From assembly GCF_962719845.1 (NCBI RefSeq), contig NZ_CAUIYF010000001.1:124001-188000 (forward strand): a stretch of DNA of 64,000 nt, in the 5' to 3' direction. The translations under genes were made by a program, and so were the position numbers. Source of the DNA: Neisseria uirgultaei (lineage in GTDB: Bacteria; Pseudomonadota; Gammaproteobacteria; Burkholderiales; Neisseriaceae). Numbering within the stretch: the stretch's first letter is position 1; every line of letters begins with the position of its first letter. The notes beneath the pieces were generated by a model. The model saw nothing but the letters and a program-made list of their open reading frames with translations. It was not told the DNA's origin and made no database searches. Positions 8,672 through 14,955 of the stretch are shown here, piece after piece.

Positions 8672-8780
8672 GCCAATTTTATTGAACCCTGCGGCGAAAA
8701 AAGAGGCTTTGGCACGGGCGGTAAAGGAAATCCGCGCGAAATATGGCGATAAGGCGATTGTGAAAGGATGTGTGAAATGA
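8661..8780 (+). CDS. Small basic unknown protein (39 aa)
   Basis: Overlaps the previous gene by eleven bases and the next by ATGA, which fits a coupled early operon. The sequence is short, basic and helical (KKEALARAVKEIRAKYGDKA). No family recognised. Confidence 0.5.
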   Translation: MSDKPILLNPAAKKEALARAVKEIRAKYGDKAIVKGCVK

Positions 8781-9109
8781 GTTTCGGACGACGTAATACG
8801 GATTGGCAGGCTTGGGGACAGCACCGCAGGCGTGCGACGGCGCGAATGGCGCAAAAAAGCTGGGCGCGTGAAATCGAGGAATATCAGGCGCAGTTTGAAG
8901 ATAAGGACGGCAAAGGCCGTCTGAAAACGGAAGGAAATACGATGAATGAAAAAGATTTGATCGAATGGCTCGAAGACCGTGGCGAGCTGATGGTCATGAA
9001 GAAGGACGGCGAAGGCTTTGTAATCGCTGCGCGGTCGCCGGACGGGATGTGGAAGACTGCCGAGGCGGAAACTTTGGCTCAGGCGATAACTTTATGGGAG
9101 GAAGTGTGA
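8777..9109 (+). CDS. Unknown early phage protein, possibly two fused small genes
   Basis: The start overlaps the previous stop (ATGA). The N-terminal 55 residues are basic (FGRRNTDWQAWGQHRRR). A second in-frame ATG at 8942, with AGGAAAT before it, begins a compact domain (MNEKDLIEWLEDRGELMVMK) that could be made alone. The linker between the halves is encoded partly by an uptake sequence (GGCCGTCTGAAA), so two ancestral genes may have been joined. Function unknown. Confidence 0.5.
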   Translation: MSFGRRNTDWQAWGQHRRRATARMAQKSWAREIEEYQAQFEDKDGKGRLKTEGNTMNEKDLIEWLEDRGELMVMKKDGEGFVIAARSPDGMWKTAEAETLAQAITLWEEV

Positions 9110-9171
9110 TGAAGGGAGAAAAACAATCCAAGCGCGAACGCGAACAAGGCTTGAGCAAGCCGAAATGTTAA
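9109..9171 (+). CDS. Very small possible ORF (20 aa)
   Basis: ATG overlaps the stop of the previous gene (TGATG). The product is short and basic (MKGEKQSKREREQG). Only position and overlap support it. Confidence 0.25.
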   Translation: MKGEKQSKREREQGLSKPKC

Positions 9172-9194
9172 ACCCAACCTGAAAGGAAAAGAAA

Positions 9195-9713
9195 ATGGCT
9201 AAAACCCGAATCAAACAGCCCGCTATCGAAGCGGCACAAGACAAAGCAGAAGTTACCGCATTTATCCGCCAAATCGGCGACTTGCAGCGCGAAGTCAAAC
9301 GCCTGGAAACCGAAGCCGGAGACAAAAAAGCGGTCATCGAAGAAGAATATGCCGCCAAAGCCGCGCCGATGTGTGCCGAAATCATGAGCCTGACCGAACG
9401 TGTGGCCGCCTACTGCGAGGCGCACAAGGACGAGCTGACGGAAAACGGTAAAACCAAAACCGTGGACTTTACTACCGGCCTGATTAAATGGCGCATCCGT
9501 CCGCCATCCGTCAAGGTAACGGGCGTGGCCGCCGTCTTGGCGTGGCTCTCCGAGAAATCCGCCTTTGCCGAGTTTGTCCGCACGAAAAAGGAAATCGACA
9601 AAGATGCCATCCTGAATCAAAAAGAGCGTTTTTCAGACGGCCAAGTTCCGGGGATTAAGATTGTATCGGGGCTTGAGGATTTTGTGATTGAGCCGAGCGA
9701 ACAAATTCTATAA
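9195..9713 (+). CDS. gam: Host-nuclease inhibitor Gam-like protein
   Basis: Gam of Mu binds double-stranded DNA ends as a Ku-like protein and shields them from exonucleases. The 172-residue protein shows the family pattern: an N-terminal coiled coil (IGDLQREVKRLETEAGDKKAVIEEEY), then the conserved FTTGLIKWRIRPPSVKV core, and a C-terminal helix with NQKERF…IKIVSGLEDF. AAAGGAAAAG precedes the start. It is placed as in Mu, after the transposition genes. Confidence 0.9.
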   Translation: MAKTRIKQPAIEAAQDKAEVTAFIRQIGDLQREVKRLETEAGDKKAVIEEEYAAKAAPMCAEIMSLTERVAAYCEAHKDELTENGKTKTVDFTTGLIKWRIRPPSVKVTGVAAVLAWLSEKSAFAEFVRTKKEIDKDAILNQKERFSDGQVPGIKIVSGLEDFVIEPSEQIL

Positions 9714-9803
9714 AATCAACAGCCTGATTTCAATTCAGTGTGTTGAAACGTGATTGAGCCTACGGAGCAGGAGTTGATGTGATGATTTAAAGCAATGTTA
9801 AAG

Positions 9804-9849
9804 GCCGTCTGAAACCTTGATTTATCAGGGTTTCGGACGGCTTTTTTTA
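9804..9849 (+). terminator. Terminator after gam
   Basis: GCCGTCTGAAACC pairs with GGTTTCGGACGGC, followed by T7. It closes the transposition operon before the plus-strand mini-cassette. Confidence 0.85.
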
Positions 9850-9871
9850 TGGGATTTTGAGGAAAAAGGGG

Positions 9872-9900
9872 TTGCTAAAAATGGTAGATACCAGTATAAT
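9872..9900 (+). promoter_or_regulatory. Cassette 1 promoter with spacer palindrome
   Basis: TTGCTA and TATAAT are separated by 17 bp. The spacer contains the perfect inverted repeat TGGTA-GA-TACCA (9881-9892), which would block polymerase if occupied. The equivalent spacers of the two sister cassettes carry different palindromes. Downstream are two leader hairpins (9908-9927 and 9936-9955). Confidence 0.75.
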
Positions 9901-9971
9901 TTATCTTATCGGTGCAGCAAGGCCGATACGGGAAAAGCCCCACCGAAGCGGGGCTCTACTGGGAGAAGAAA

Positions 9972-10037
9972 ATGAAGCTAGCCCTTCAAATTCTCATCTT
10001 GGTTATCCTGTTAACGGTAAGCGGTAACGCTTACTAG
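9972..10037 (+). CDS. Cassette 1 hydrophobic mini-peptide (21 aa)
   Basis: The 21-residue peptide begins MKLALQILILVILL and ends SGNAY. It is one transmembrane-length hydrophobic stretch. GGGAG precedes the ATG. A leader hairpin (AGCCCC…GGGGCT) lies just upstream, and after the stop an 8 bp perfect stem CTAGGCGG/CCGCCTAG. Sister peptides at 11409-11474 and 11829-11900 share size, hydrophobicity and the Ala-Tyr end. Such peptides are commonly type I toxins or leader peptides; which applies here is inference. Confidence 0.6.
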   Translation: MKLALQILILVILLTVSGNAY

Positions 10038-10114
10038 GGTTAACCAGCTAGGCGGCCAGCACGCCGCCTAGTCCCAATCTTAAAATAGAACGTGCTGAAA
10101 ATCAAGGAGTATCT

Positions 10115-10285
10115 ATGGCCGATAAAGAAAAGCAAATTGAATACCAAAAAAAATACGCTCAAAAGCGCATTCTTAAGCATGTTTCATTTAATACAGAAAA
10201 GGAACAAGATTTACTAGATGAGGTAAAAAAATTGGATTTTTCCCGCTGGGTCAAAGAAAAATTGCGAGAGCGGATAAAAAAATAG
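10115..10285 (+). CDS. Cassette 1 small basic RHH-like regulator (56 aa)
   Basis: Begins MADKEKQIEYQKKYAQKR, then ILKHVSFN as a likely beta-strand, a helix (EKEQDLLDEVKKL), a turn (DFS) and a second helix (RWVKEKLRERIKK). This is the shape of ribbon-helix-helix repressors, which bind palindromes as dimers. AAGGAG precedes the start. Paralogues at 11121-11306 and 11579-11746 align along their full length. It probably binds the palindrome in its own promoter (9881-9892); that is inferred from arrangement only. Confidence 0.7.
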   Translation: MADKEKQIEYQKKYAQKRILKHVSFNTEKEQDLLDEVKKLDFSRWVKEKLRERIKK

Positions 10286-10420
10286 TTGACATGCAGACAA
10301 ACCGTCTTCGATTCCTTCCATGTCCATCTCCAAAACTTTCAGATGGTTGAGCGTGAACACCGGCAGATTCAGGGCTTTGAGGCTGTCTTGGTCGAAAGTC
10401 AGAGTATAGGTGGTATTCAT
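10214..10420 (-). pseudogene. Small gene downstream of rha, apparently truncated
   Basis: Follows rha on the minus strand with GGAGGG before ATG, so the 5' part looks genuine (MNTTYTLTFDQDSLKALNLP … MDMEGIEDGLSACQ). Beyond about 10290 the frame is simply the antisense of the cassette 1 regulator gene and reads a Phe-rich tail. The simplest explanation is that insertion of cassette 1 cut off the original 3' end. Function unknown. Confidence 0.55.
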
Positions 10421-10423
10421 GGC

Positions 10424-11014
10424 TTAACCCTCCAATCCCAAAGACTGTTGGCCGTGTGCCGCCGCCAAGGCGCGGCGGTTGCGGTATTTCGGGTCGGGGC
10501 GGTATTCGGTCAGACCCAGATCGGCGAGGTGTTTGAGGCGGTGGCGAACGTTGGACGGCGCAATGCCCAAGAGCTTGGCGGCTTCCGCCTGATTCAGTCC
10601 CATTTCGGTGTAGCGCAAGAGATGCGCCAAATCGGGGCGGGCGGAAAGGTAGGCGGCTTTGAGTTTTTCTAATGCCGGTGCGCGGCGGCGCGCGGCTTCG
10701 GCTTCCAGGGCGTTGAAGGCGGCGATGTATTTTTCCTTCCACTGCGCGGCGGCGGAGCCGGTAAAGCCCATACACAGGAACACGAAACCGTCGCGGGTGA
10801 TTTCGTAAAACGGTTGCGGCTTGCCGTTCTGCAACTCGTTGTTTTTATGGCAAAGCTGAAAATTCAGCTTTGCAAACTCGTCTGAACATTCGAGGTTTTC
10901 AATTGCTTGAAGGACGTTCTTGTGCTTTTTTCCGAAGTGGTTTGATACGGCGAGCGAGGTTGTAACCGGACGGTCGCCGGAGATTTGAACAAGTTGGGTG
11001 TTGTTGGTATTCAT
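10424..11014 (-). CDS. Rha-family phage regulatory protein with C-terminal HTH
   Basis: The N-terminal 100 residues match the Rha domain (VTTSLAVSNHFGKKHKNVLQAI … YEITRDGFVFLCMGFTG), found in lambdoid phage regulators that interfere with infection in some hosts. The C-terminal part has a helix-turn-helix (GLNQAEAAKLLGIAPSNVRHRL). It runs opposite to the early operon. It lies between cassettes 1 and 2. Confidence 0.88.
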   Translation of the reverse strand: MNTNNTQLVQISGDRPVTTSLAVSNHFGKKHKNVLQAIENLECSDEFAKLNFQLCHKNNELQNGKPQPFYEITRDGFVFLCMGFTGSAAAQWKEKYIAAFNALEAEAARRRAPALEKLKAAYLSARPDLAHLLRYTEMGLNQAEAAKLLGIAPSNVRHRLKHLADLGLTEYRPDPKYRNRRALAAAHGQQSLGLEG

Positions 11015-11089
11015 GATAGAATAGCCTTTCTTTTAGATTGCATTTAAAAGACACGAGAAAGAACGTTGGTGCGTTGCTTTCCCACTGTT

Positions 11090-11113
11090 CCCCCGATGTT
11101 CCACCATCGGGGG
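11090..11113. terminator. Perfect hairpin between cassette 2 and rha
   Basis: CCCCCGATG and CATCGGGGG form a 9 bp stem just after the cassette 2 regulator stop. No long T run follows on the minus strand, so termination is likely but may be partial. Confidence 0.55.
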
Positions 11114-11120
11114 AATTTTC

Positions 11121-11306
11121 TTATTTCATTTTTTCCTTCATGACTGATTTAACCCAGTTTGAAAAGTCGGGAATTTCTTTTTGCATAAAATCCACTAACT
11201 CTTTCTCTCTTTCCAAATGGAAAGAAACTGTTTTCATCAGCCGCTTTTGGTCATACTTTCGCTGATATTCAGCTTGTTTTGCTTTTAGCGTTTTTTCATC
11301 AGGCAT
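11121..11306 (-). CDS. Cassette 2 small basic RHH-like regulator (61 aa)
   Basis: Paralogue of the cassette 1 and 3 proteins. MPDEKTLKAKQAEYQRKYDQ leads into LMKTVSFH (putative DNA-contacting strand), the helix REKELVDFMQKEI and the second helix NWVKSVMKEKMK. The position after VSF that varies among the three (KH, KT, KK before VSF) is where ribbon-helix-helix proteins often read DNA. A TTG start two codons upstream is possible; the ATG at 11306 matches its sisters. Confidence 0.7.
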   Translation of the reverse strand: MPDEKTLKAKQAEYQRKYDQKRLMKTVSFHLEREKELVDFMQKEIPDFSNWVKSVMKEKMK

Positions 11307-11408
11307 AGGCAATCCTTGATTTTTAAAACCGTTGTAGTAAAATGGCTTGCAGAAAGGTTGGCGAAAGGGGCGCGGTGCTCTGCCACCCCTTGTGTTTAAT
11401 CAACTTGC

Positions 11409-11474
11409 TTAGTAAGCCGGGCTACAGCTTAAAAGCAGAATGATGAAAAAAACAACTTTCGCCAGTTTTGTCAT
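11409..11474 (-). CDS. Cassette 2 hydrophobic mini-peptide (21 aa)
   Basis: The peptide begins MTKLAKVVFFIILLLSC and ends SPAY. AGGAGG lies before the start. LLSC looks like a lipobox, which the sisters lack, so processing as a tiny lipoprotein is possible. A large hairpin covers 11493-11543 upstream, and a hairpin with arms AAGGGG/CCCCTT follows the stop. Confidence 0.6.
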   Translation of the reverse strand: MTKLAKVVFFIILLLSCSPAY

Positions 11475-11548
11475 TTCCACAAGCCTCCTTTCTATCCGAT
11501 AAGCCCCCGAAGTTGCCGCTTCGGGGCTTTGCTTTATCGGATAGGCGT

Positions 11549-11577
11549 ATTATCTAGTATTTCTAGATTTTAATCAA
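11549..11577 (-). promoter_or_regulatory. Cassette 2 promoter with spacer palindrome
   Basis: On the minus strand TTGATT (11577-11572) and GATAAT (11554-11549) are 17 bp apart. The palindrome ATCTAG-AAATA-CTAGAT fills 11568-11552, overlapping the -10 box. The -35 box begins two bases after the stop of the cassette 3 regulator, so cassettes 3 and 2 are packed head to tail. Confidence 0.75.
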
Positions 11578-11578
11578 G

Positions 11579-11746
11579 TTACTTTTTGATTTTTTCTTTG
11601 ATGATTGATTTAACCCATTGGGAAAAATCGATATTTTGGGCATATTCCAAAAGTTCTTTTTCCGTTTCGGCATTGAACGAGACTTTCTTAATCACCCGTT
11701 TCTGCTCGTAACGCTTTCGGTTTTCTGCCAGTTTTTCATCAACCAT
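11579..11746 (-). CDS. Cassette 3 small basic RHH-like regulator (55 aa)
   Basis: MVDEKLAENRKRYEQKR leads to VIKKVSFN, then the helix TEKELLEYAQNI and the helix QWVKSIIKEKIKK. It aligns with both sisters over the full length. AAGGAG is upstream. The stop overlaps nothing, but cassette 2's promoter starts at once. Likely an autorepressor for the palindrome at 11983-11996 (inferred). Confidence 0.7.
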   Translation of the reverse strand: MVDEKLAENRKRYEQKRVIKKVSFNAETEKELLEYAQNIDFSQWVKSIIKEKIKK

Positions 11747-11828
11747 AGGCAAACTCCTTGATTTTTTAAACCGTATTTTGTAAGATTGGGACTGGGGACG
11801 GCGGCGACCGCCCCCAGCTGGTCAGTCT

Positions 11829-11900
11829 TTAGTAGGCATTAGCACTTGCCAACATGAAAACTGCGACCAAGATGAGAATTTGAATAGTGCGTTTATTCAT
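11829..11900 (-). CDS. Cassette 3 hydrophobic mini-peptide (23 aa)
   Basis: The peptide begins MNKRTIQILILVAVFML and ends ASANAY. The QILILV block is shared with cassette 1. GGGAG precedes the ATG. The upstream leader hairpins (11946-11966 and 11918-11937) are nearly the same as in cassette 1, and an 11 bp GC-rich stem with flanks CTGGGG/CCCCAG follows the stop. Confidence 0.6.
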   Translation of the reverse strand: MNKRTIQILILVAVFMLASANAY

Positions 11901-11973
11901 CTTCTTTCTCCCAGTTGAGCCCCGCTTCGGTGGGGCTTTTCCCGTATCGGCCCTCACTGCGCCGATGAATTGA

Positions 11974-12002
11974 ATTATAAACGTGGACACGTTAAAAATC
12001 AA
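11974..12002 (-). promoter_or_regulatory. Cassette 3 promoter with spacer palindrome
   Basis: On the minus strand TTGATT (12002-11997) and TATAAT (11979-11974) are separated by 17 bp, and the spacer contains AACGTG-TC-CACGTT. It is the third instance of a spacer palindrome, with a sequence unlike the other two. Confidence 0.75.
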
Positions 12003-12027
12003 CCCTTTCCCCAACAAAATCAAAGAA

Positions 12028-12064
12028 AAATGCCGTCTGAAACGTTTTCAGACAGCATTTTTTC
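12028..12064. terminator. Inverted DUS terminator before gemA promoter
   Basis: AAATGCCGTCTGAAA and TTTCAGACAGCATTT form a hairpin with A and T runs on both sides, separating the cassettes from the middle operon. Confidence 0.8.
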
Positions 12065-12099
12065 ATGTCTGTCCGTTTCGCAAAAAAACAGTGGTTTAC

Positions 12100-12155
12100 T
12101 ACAACATATAGTATTTTATTGGTATAAAATGCGCTAATTTATACTATATGTTGTA
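12100..12155 (+). promoter_or_regulatory. 15 bp inverted repeat and promoter ahead of gemA-mor
   Basis: TACAACATATAGTAT (12100-12114) is repeated exactly in inverted form at 12141-12155, with a 26 bp spacer. A likely promoter TTGGTA (12119) with TACTAT (12142) and 17 bp spacing lies between, its -10 box inside the right arm. A bound regulator could loop or block this promoter, which controls the Mor activator and hence lytic progress. Confidence 0.7.
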
Positions 12156-12166
12156 TTGGAGAGATA

Positions 12167-12568
12167 ATGCGCCGGGCGTTGATTGCGAAAATTAAGATTG
12201 CTCAAAAGGAGCTGGGCTTGGATGACGGTACCTATCGCGCGGTGTTGGAGCGTGTGACGGGCAAGCGGTCGTGTACCGAGTGCAGCATCCCTGAGCTGGA
12301 GCGCGTGGTCGAGGATTTGCGCCGGCATGGGTTTACGCCGAAGAAAACGGCAGGCCGTCGCCCGAACCGCCGCTCTTCCGCCGATCCGATGATGCGGAAA
12401 ATCGAAGCCCTGCTGCTGGATAACGGCTGGACTTGGAATTATGCGCATGGTACGGTGAAAAAGATGTTTAAGGTTGACCGCGTGGAATGGTTGTCTGACG
12501 GCAATATGCACAAGCTGGTGGCGGCGTTGCAGATTGCGGCGAACCGCCGTAAGAAAGGGGCTGTGTGA
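12167..12568 (+). CDS. gemA: Gp16/GemA-like regulatory protein
   Basis: Matches the Mu gp16 (GemA, DUF1018) family: KIAQKELGLDDGTYRAVLERVTGKRSCTE is typical, and the C-terminal MFKVDRVEWLSDGNMHKLVAALQ region is the conserved half. In Mu, GemA modulates host gene expression and DNA supercoiling. GGAGA precedes the start. It overlaps mor by the stop-start TGATG. Confidence 0.88.
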   Translation: MRRALIAKIKIAQKELGLDDGTYRAVLERVTGKRSCTECSIPELERVVEDLRRHGFTPKKTAGRRPNRRSSADPMMRKIEALLLDNGWTWNYAHGTVKKMFKVDRVEWLSDGNMHKLVAALQIAANRRKKGAV

Positions 12569-13008
12569 TGTATGAGACGGCAGATTTTGGCGCGGTCAAG
12601 CATCTGCTTCCTGATAGTGTACAGGCGTTGATTACGGTCATCGGGTTTAATGAAACGCTGGAGTTGGTACGCCTGATGGGCGGTACGACTTATCCGTTGC
12701 GGCAGGGTTATACGAAAAACAGTCAATCCCGTGTTGCATACTTGGAGGAGATTATCGGCAGTGAGGCGGCCGGTCGGCTGGTGGAAGCGATGGCTCCTTG
12801 CAATCTGTTTATACCCCGCTGCGAGACGGCCTTGTATGAGCTGCGTAACCGTAAAATCCGCAGTCAGTTTGACCGACAGACGGCAGGCGGTACCCCTGCT
12901 TATGAGGCCGTTAACGATTTGGCCTTGGCACACCGTCTAAGCGACCGCCATGTGTGGCGGATTTTGAAGCAGGCGGATAAGGAAGCAGAACAGGAAAATT
13001 TGTTTTAG
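12568..13008 (+). CDS. mor: Mor-type middle transcription activator
   Basis: Mor family activators bind as dimers and recruit RNA polymerase to the middle promoter of Mu. The protein shows the Mor pattern of a dimerisation region (LIGFNETLELVRLMGGTTYPL-like block) and a C-terminal helix-turn-helix (VNDLALAHRLSDRHVWRILKQ). A GTG one codon earlier is possible; the ATG at 12568 overlaps the gemA stop. It is placed just upstream of the late genes. Confidence 0.9.
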   Translation: MYETADFGAVKHLLPDSVQALITVIGFNETLELVRLMGGTTYPLRQGYTKNSQSRVAYLEEIIGSEAAGRLVEAMAPCNLFIPRCETALYELRNRKIRSQFDRQTAGGTPAYEAVNDLALAHRLSDRHVWRILKQADKEAEQENLF

Positions 13009-13054
13009 AATGGAATGCCATGCAGATGTATGGCATTTTATTTTGGAGAAAAAT

Positions 13055-13690
13055 ATGAAAACGTTTTATTTTGTGCTGCTGGCGATGGGTTTGGCAGCGT
13101 GTGGGCAAGGATCAGAGGAAGTCAAACCGACAGCCCCAGCACAGCAAGAAACTCAGCCTGACCCGAAAGTGAAAATCGTGGAGCGCCTGAAAAACGAAGA
13201 ATACTTTATAGGGGAGAATAATTTAGACAAAATCCGCCGGCACGGCGAACTGAAAAGCCATGCGGAAAAATTGGTGGCATTGCTTGCTCAAGCTGAAAAG
13301 GAGAGCCGCGGCATGGTGTTAAACGGTAGCAATTTGGCGGAGGTCAAGACATTTAACGAGGCTTTTATCGCTGTCGCCAAGTCAGCCGATGAAACTTTCG
13401 GTGGGCCATTTTTGGAAGATAAGGCTGGATTGTATCAGTGTACCAATGCCGCCAATGCTGCATATGACTACTTTACCGCCAGACAAAACCAAAACGCTAT
13501 GGTTGCCAATTATAAACAAAACTACGACAACGCTATGGCCGCTTGTAAAGAGCAAATTAAACATCCTCCTGAAGCTGAGGCAACTGTCTATGCCCGTAAA
13601 GGTATTAATCTGCCTATCAATGATTGTTTAGCCGTGTTGACTGGAGATGAACCCTTTGACACATTTACTTGTCCGATGAAAATCAAATAA
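13055..13690 (+). CDS. Prophage-encoded lipoprotein (moron candidate)
   Basis: MKTFYFVLLAMGLAACGQG is a lipoprotein signal peptide with lipobox LAAC. The mature part (about 195 residues) begins with a Pro/Gln-rich linker and has several cysteines later (YQC, AAC, DDC-like, TC), which may pair in the periplasm. GGAGAAAA precedes the start. It has its own terminator and sits between mor and the lysis genes, where it is not part of the Mu plan. It may change the surface of lysogens; function unknown. Confidence 0.75.
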   Translation: MKTFYFVLLAMGLAACGQGSEEVKPTAPAQQETQPDPKVKIVERLKNEEYFIGENNLDKIRRHGELKSHAEKLVALLAQAEKESRGMVLNGSNLAEVKTFNEAFIAVAKSADETFGGPFLEDKAGLYQCTNAANAAYDYFTARQNQNAMVANYKQNYDNAMAACKEQIKHPPEAEATVYARKGINLPINDCLAVLTGDEPFDTFTCPMKIK

Positions 13691-13704
13691 GGTTGAATCA
13701 TGCC

Positions 13705-13735
13705 AAGGCCGTCTGAACAACAGACGGCCTTTTTG
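13705..13735 (+). terminator. Terminator after the prophage lipoprotein gene
   Basis: AAGGCCGTCTG and CAGACGGCCTT around an ACAA loop, followed by T5. Confidence 0.85.
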
Positions 13736-13833
13736 TTGCCTACTGACACTGTTTCGACCGCTGCAAAAGCCATGCCGTTTGAAAATGTAAGCCTCTGAAA
13801 GTGCATTTTAATCTGATTTTGAGGGAGGCTTTA

Positions 13834-14379
13834 ATGAGCAAAATTATTTGTCTGACTGCCGGACACAGCAACACCGACCCGGGCGCGGTCAACGGAAGCG
13901 ACCGTGAGGCGGACTTGGCGCAGGATATGCGCAACATTGTGGCTTCAATCCTGCGTAACGATTACGGCCTGACCGTACGCACCGACGGCGAAGGCAAAGG
14001 CAATATGCCCTTGCGCGATGCGGTCAAGCTGATTCGCGGCTCGGATGTGGCGATTGAGTTCCATACCAACGCGGCGGCCGTGAAAACGGCCACTGGCATT
14101 GAGGCGTTGAGTACCGTCAAAAACAAACGCTGGTGTCAGGTGCTGGGCAAGGCTGTTGCCAAGAAAACCGGATGGAAACTGCGCGGCGAAGACGGCTTTA
14201 AACCCGACAATGCCGGCCAGCATTCGCGCCTGGCTTATGCACAGGCCGGCGGCATTGTGTTTGAGCCGTTTTTTATCAGCAACGACACTGATTTGGCCTT
14301 GTTTAAGGCGACTAAATGGGGCATCTGCCGCGCAATTGCGGACGCGATTGCGATGGAATTGGGAGCGTCGAAGGTATGA
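13834..14379 (+). CDS. Endolysin, N-acetylmuramoyl-L-alanine amidase (Amidase_3)
   Basis: Cuts the bond between MurNAc and the stem peptide at lysis. Zinc ligands of the Amidase_3 family are visible: His in LTAGHSNTDPG, Glu in SDREADLAQ and His in IEFHTNA. The 181-residue length is that of a single-domain phage endolysin without signal peptide, so it needs the membrane protein encoded downstream to reach the wall. GGGAGG precedes the start at 13834. Confidence 0.9.
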   Translation: MSKIICLTAGHSNTDPGAVNGSDREADLAQDMRNIVASILRNDYGLTVRTDGEGKGNMPLRDAVKLIRGSDVAIEFHTNAAAVKTATGIEALSTVKNKRWCQVLGKAVAKKTGWKLRGEDGFKPDNAGQHSRLAYAQAGGIVFEPFFISNDTDLALFKATKWGICRAIADAIAMELGASKV

Positions 14380-14549
14380 AAAAGTCTTTGATTGCTTTGG
14401 CTCTGTCTGTCTTGAAACCGCAGGTGCCTGAATTTGAGATTAAGCCTGCCGGTATCGGCTGTTTGAAACAACATCCGTCTATGCGCCCGGGTAAGTCGGG
14501 CGTGGCGGCTGCCAAACGTGCGGCGCGTAAACGCAAGAATCGTCGTTAA
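14376..14549 (+). CDS. Small basic unknown protein (57 aa)
   Basis: Start overlaps the amidase stop (ATGA). The N-terminal MKKSLIALALSVL may be a short membrane segment, and the C-terminus is very basic (AAKRAARKRKNRR). Its position in the lysis cluster suggests a lysis accessory role, but nothing more can be read. Confidence 0.5.
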   Translation: MKKSLIALALSVLKPQVPEFEIKPAGIGCLKQHPSMRPGKSGVAAAKRAARKRKNRR

Positions 14550-14551
14550 TC

Positions 14552-14716
14552 ATGGGACAGGTCGAGTTTTACGAAAAGATGATTGAGCTGTGGTCGGCCA
14601 AAAGCCGTGAGGCAAGCGAACGGGCAGACTTGGCGGCGTTTGAATTTGCGGAGGGCGAACTGGCCAATTATCGGGAAATGCTGAAACGGTACCTGCAAAC
14701 CAAAAGTGTGGAATAG
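14552..14716 (+). CDS. Small unknown protein (54 aa), paralogue of 39624-39800
   Basis: A helical 54-residue protein with FYEKMIELWSAKSREASERAD and then FEFAEGELANYREMLKRY. The product of 39624-39800 has the same plan (KIDEWTEISRRASETGD … ERAEKEIANYQMIQKRY). The two copies lie near opposite ends of the late region. Function unknown. Confidence 0.6.
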   Translation: MGQVEFYEKMIELWSAKSREASERADLAAFEFAEGELANYREMLKRYLQTKSVE

Positions 14717-14718
14717 CA

Positions 14719-14955
14719 ATGCGTATTTTGGATATTTTTAAAAACCCGGCTACCGGTAATGTGTCGCACTCGAAACTGTGGGCAAACATTGCCTGCGCGG
14801 CGGGGACGTTTAAATTTGTGATGTTGCCCGACCCGTCGGCGGAGATTTGGGCGGTGTATTTGGGCATTGTGGGCGGCTATGCGGTGGCACGCTCGTTTGT
14901 CAGCGTCAAACGTCAGGAGGTCGAAAATGAATCTCGTGAAACTGCTGGCGAATAA
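14719..14955 (+). CDS. Small phage membrane protein, holin candidate
   Basis: 78 residues. Two hydrophobic stretches (LWANIACAAGTFKFVML and IWAVYLGIVGGYAVARSF) and a charged C-terminus. It sits between endolysin and spanin genes, the usual place of a holin, and resembles DUF2644-type proteins of Haemophilus phages. The holin role is inferred from position and topology. Confidence 0.6.
   Translation: MRILDIFKNPATGNVSHSKLWANIACAAGTFKFVMLPDPSAEIWAVYLGIVGGYAVARSFVSVKRQEVENESRETAGE

Noticed and set aside
9872..12002. Retron or other reverse-transcriptase-based system in the structured early region
   Set aside because: No reverse transcriptase gene anywhere in the window; the hairpins belong to the peptide/regulator cassettes.
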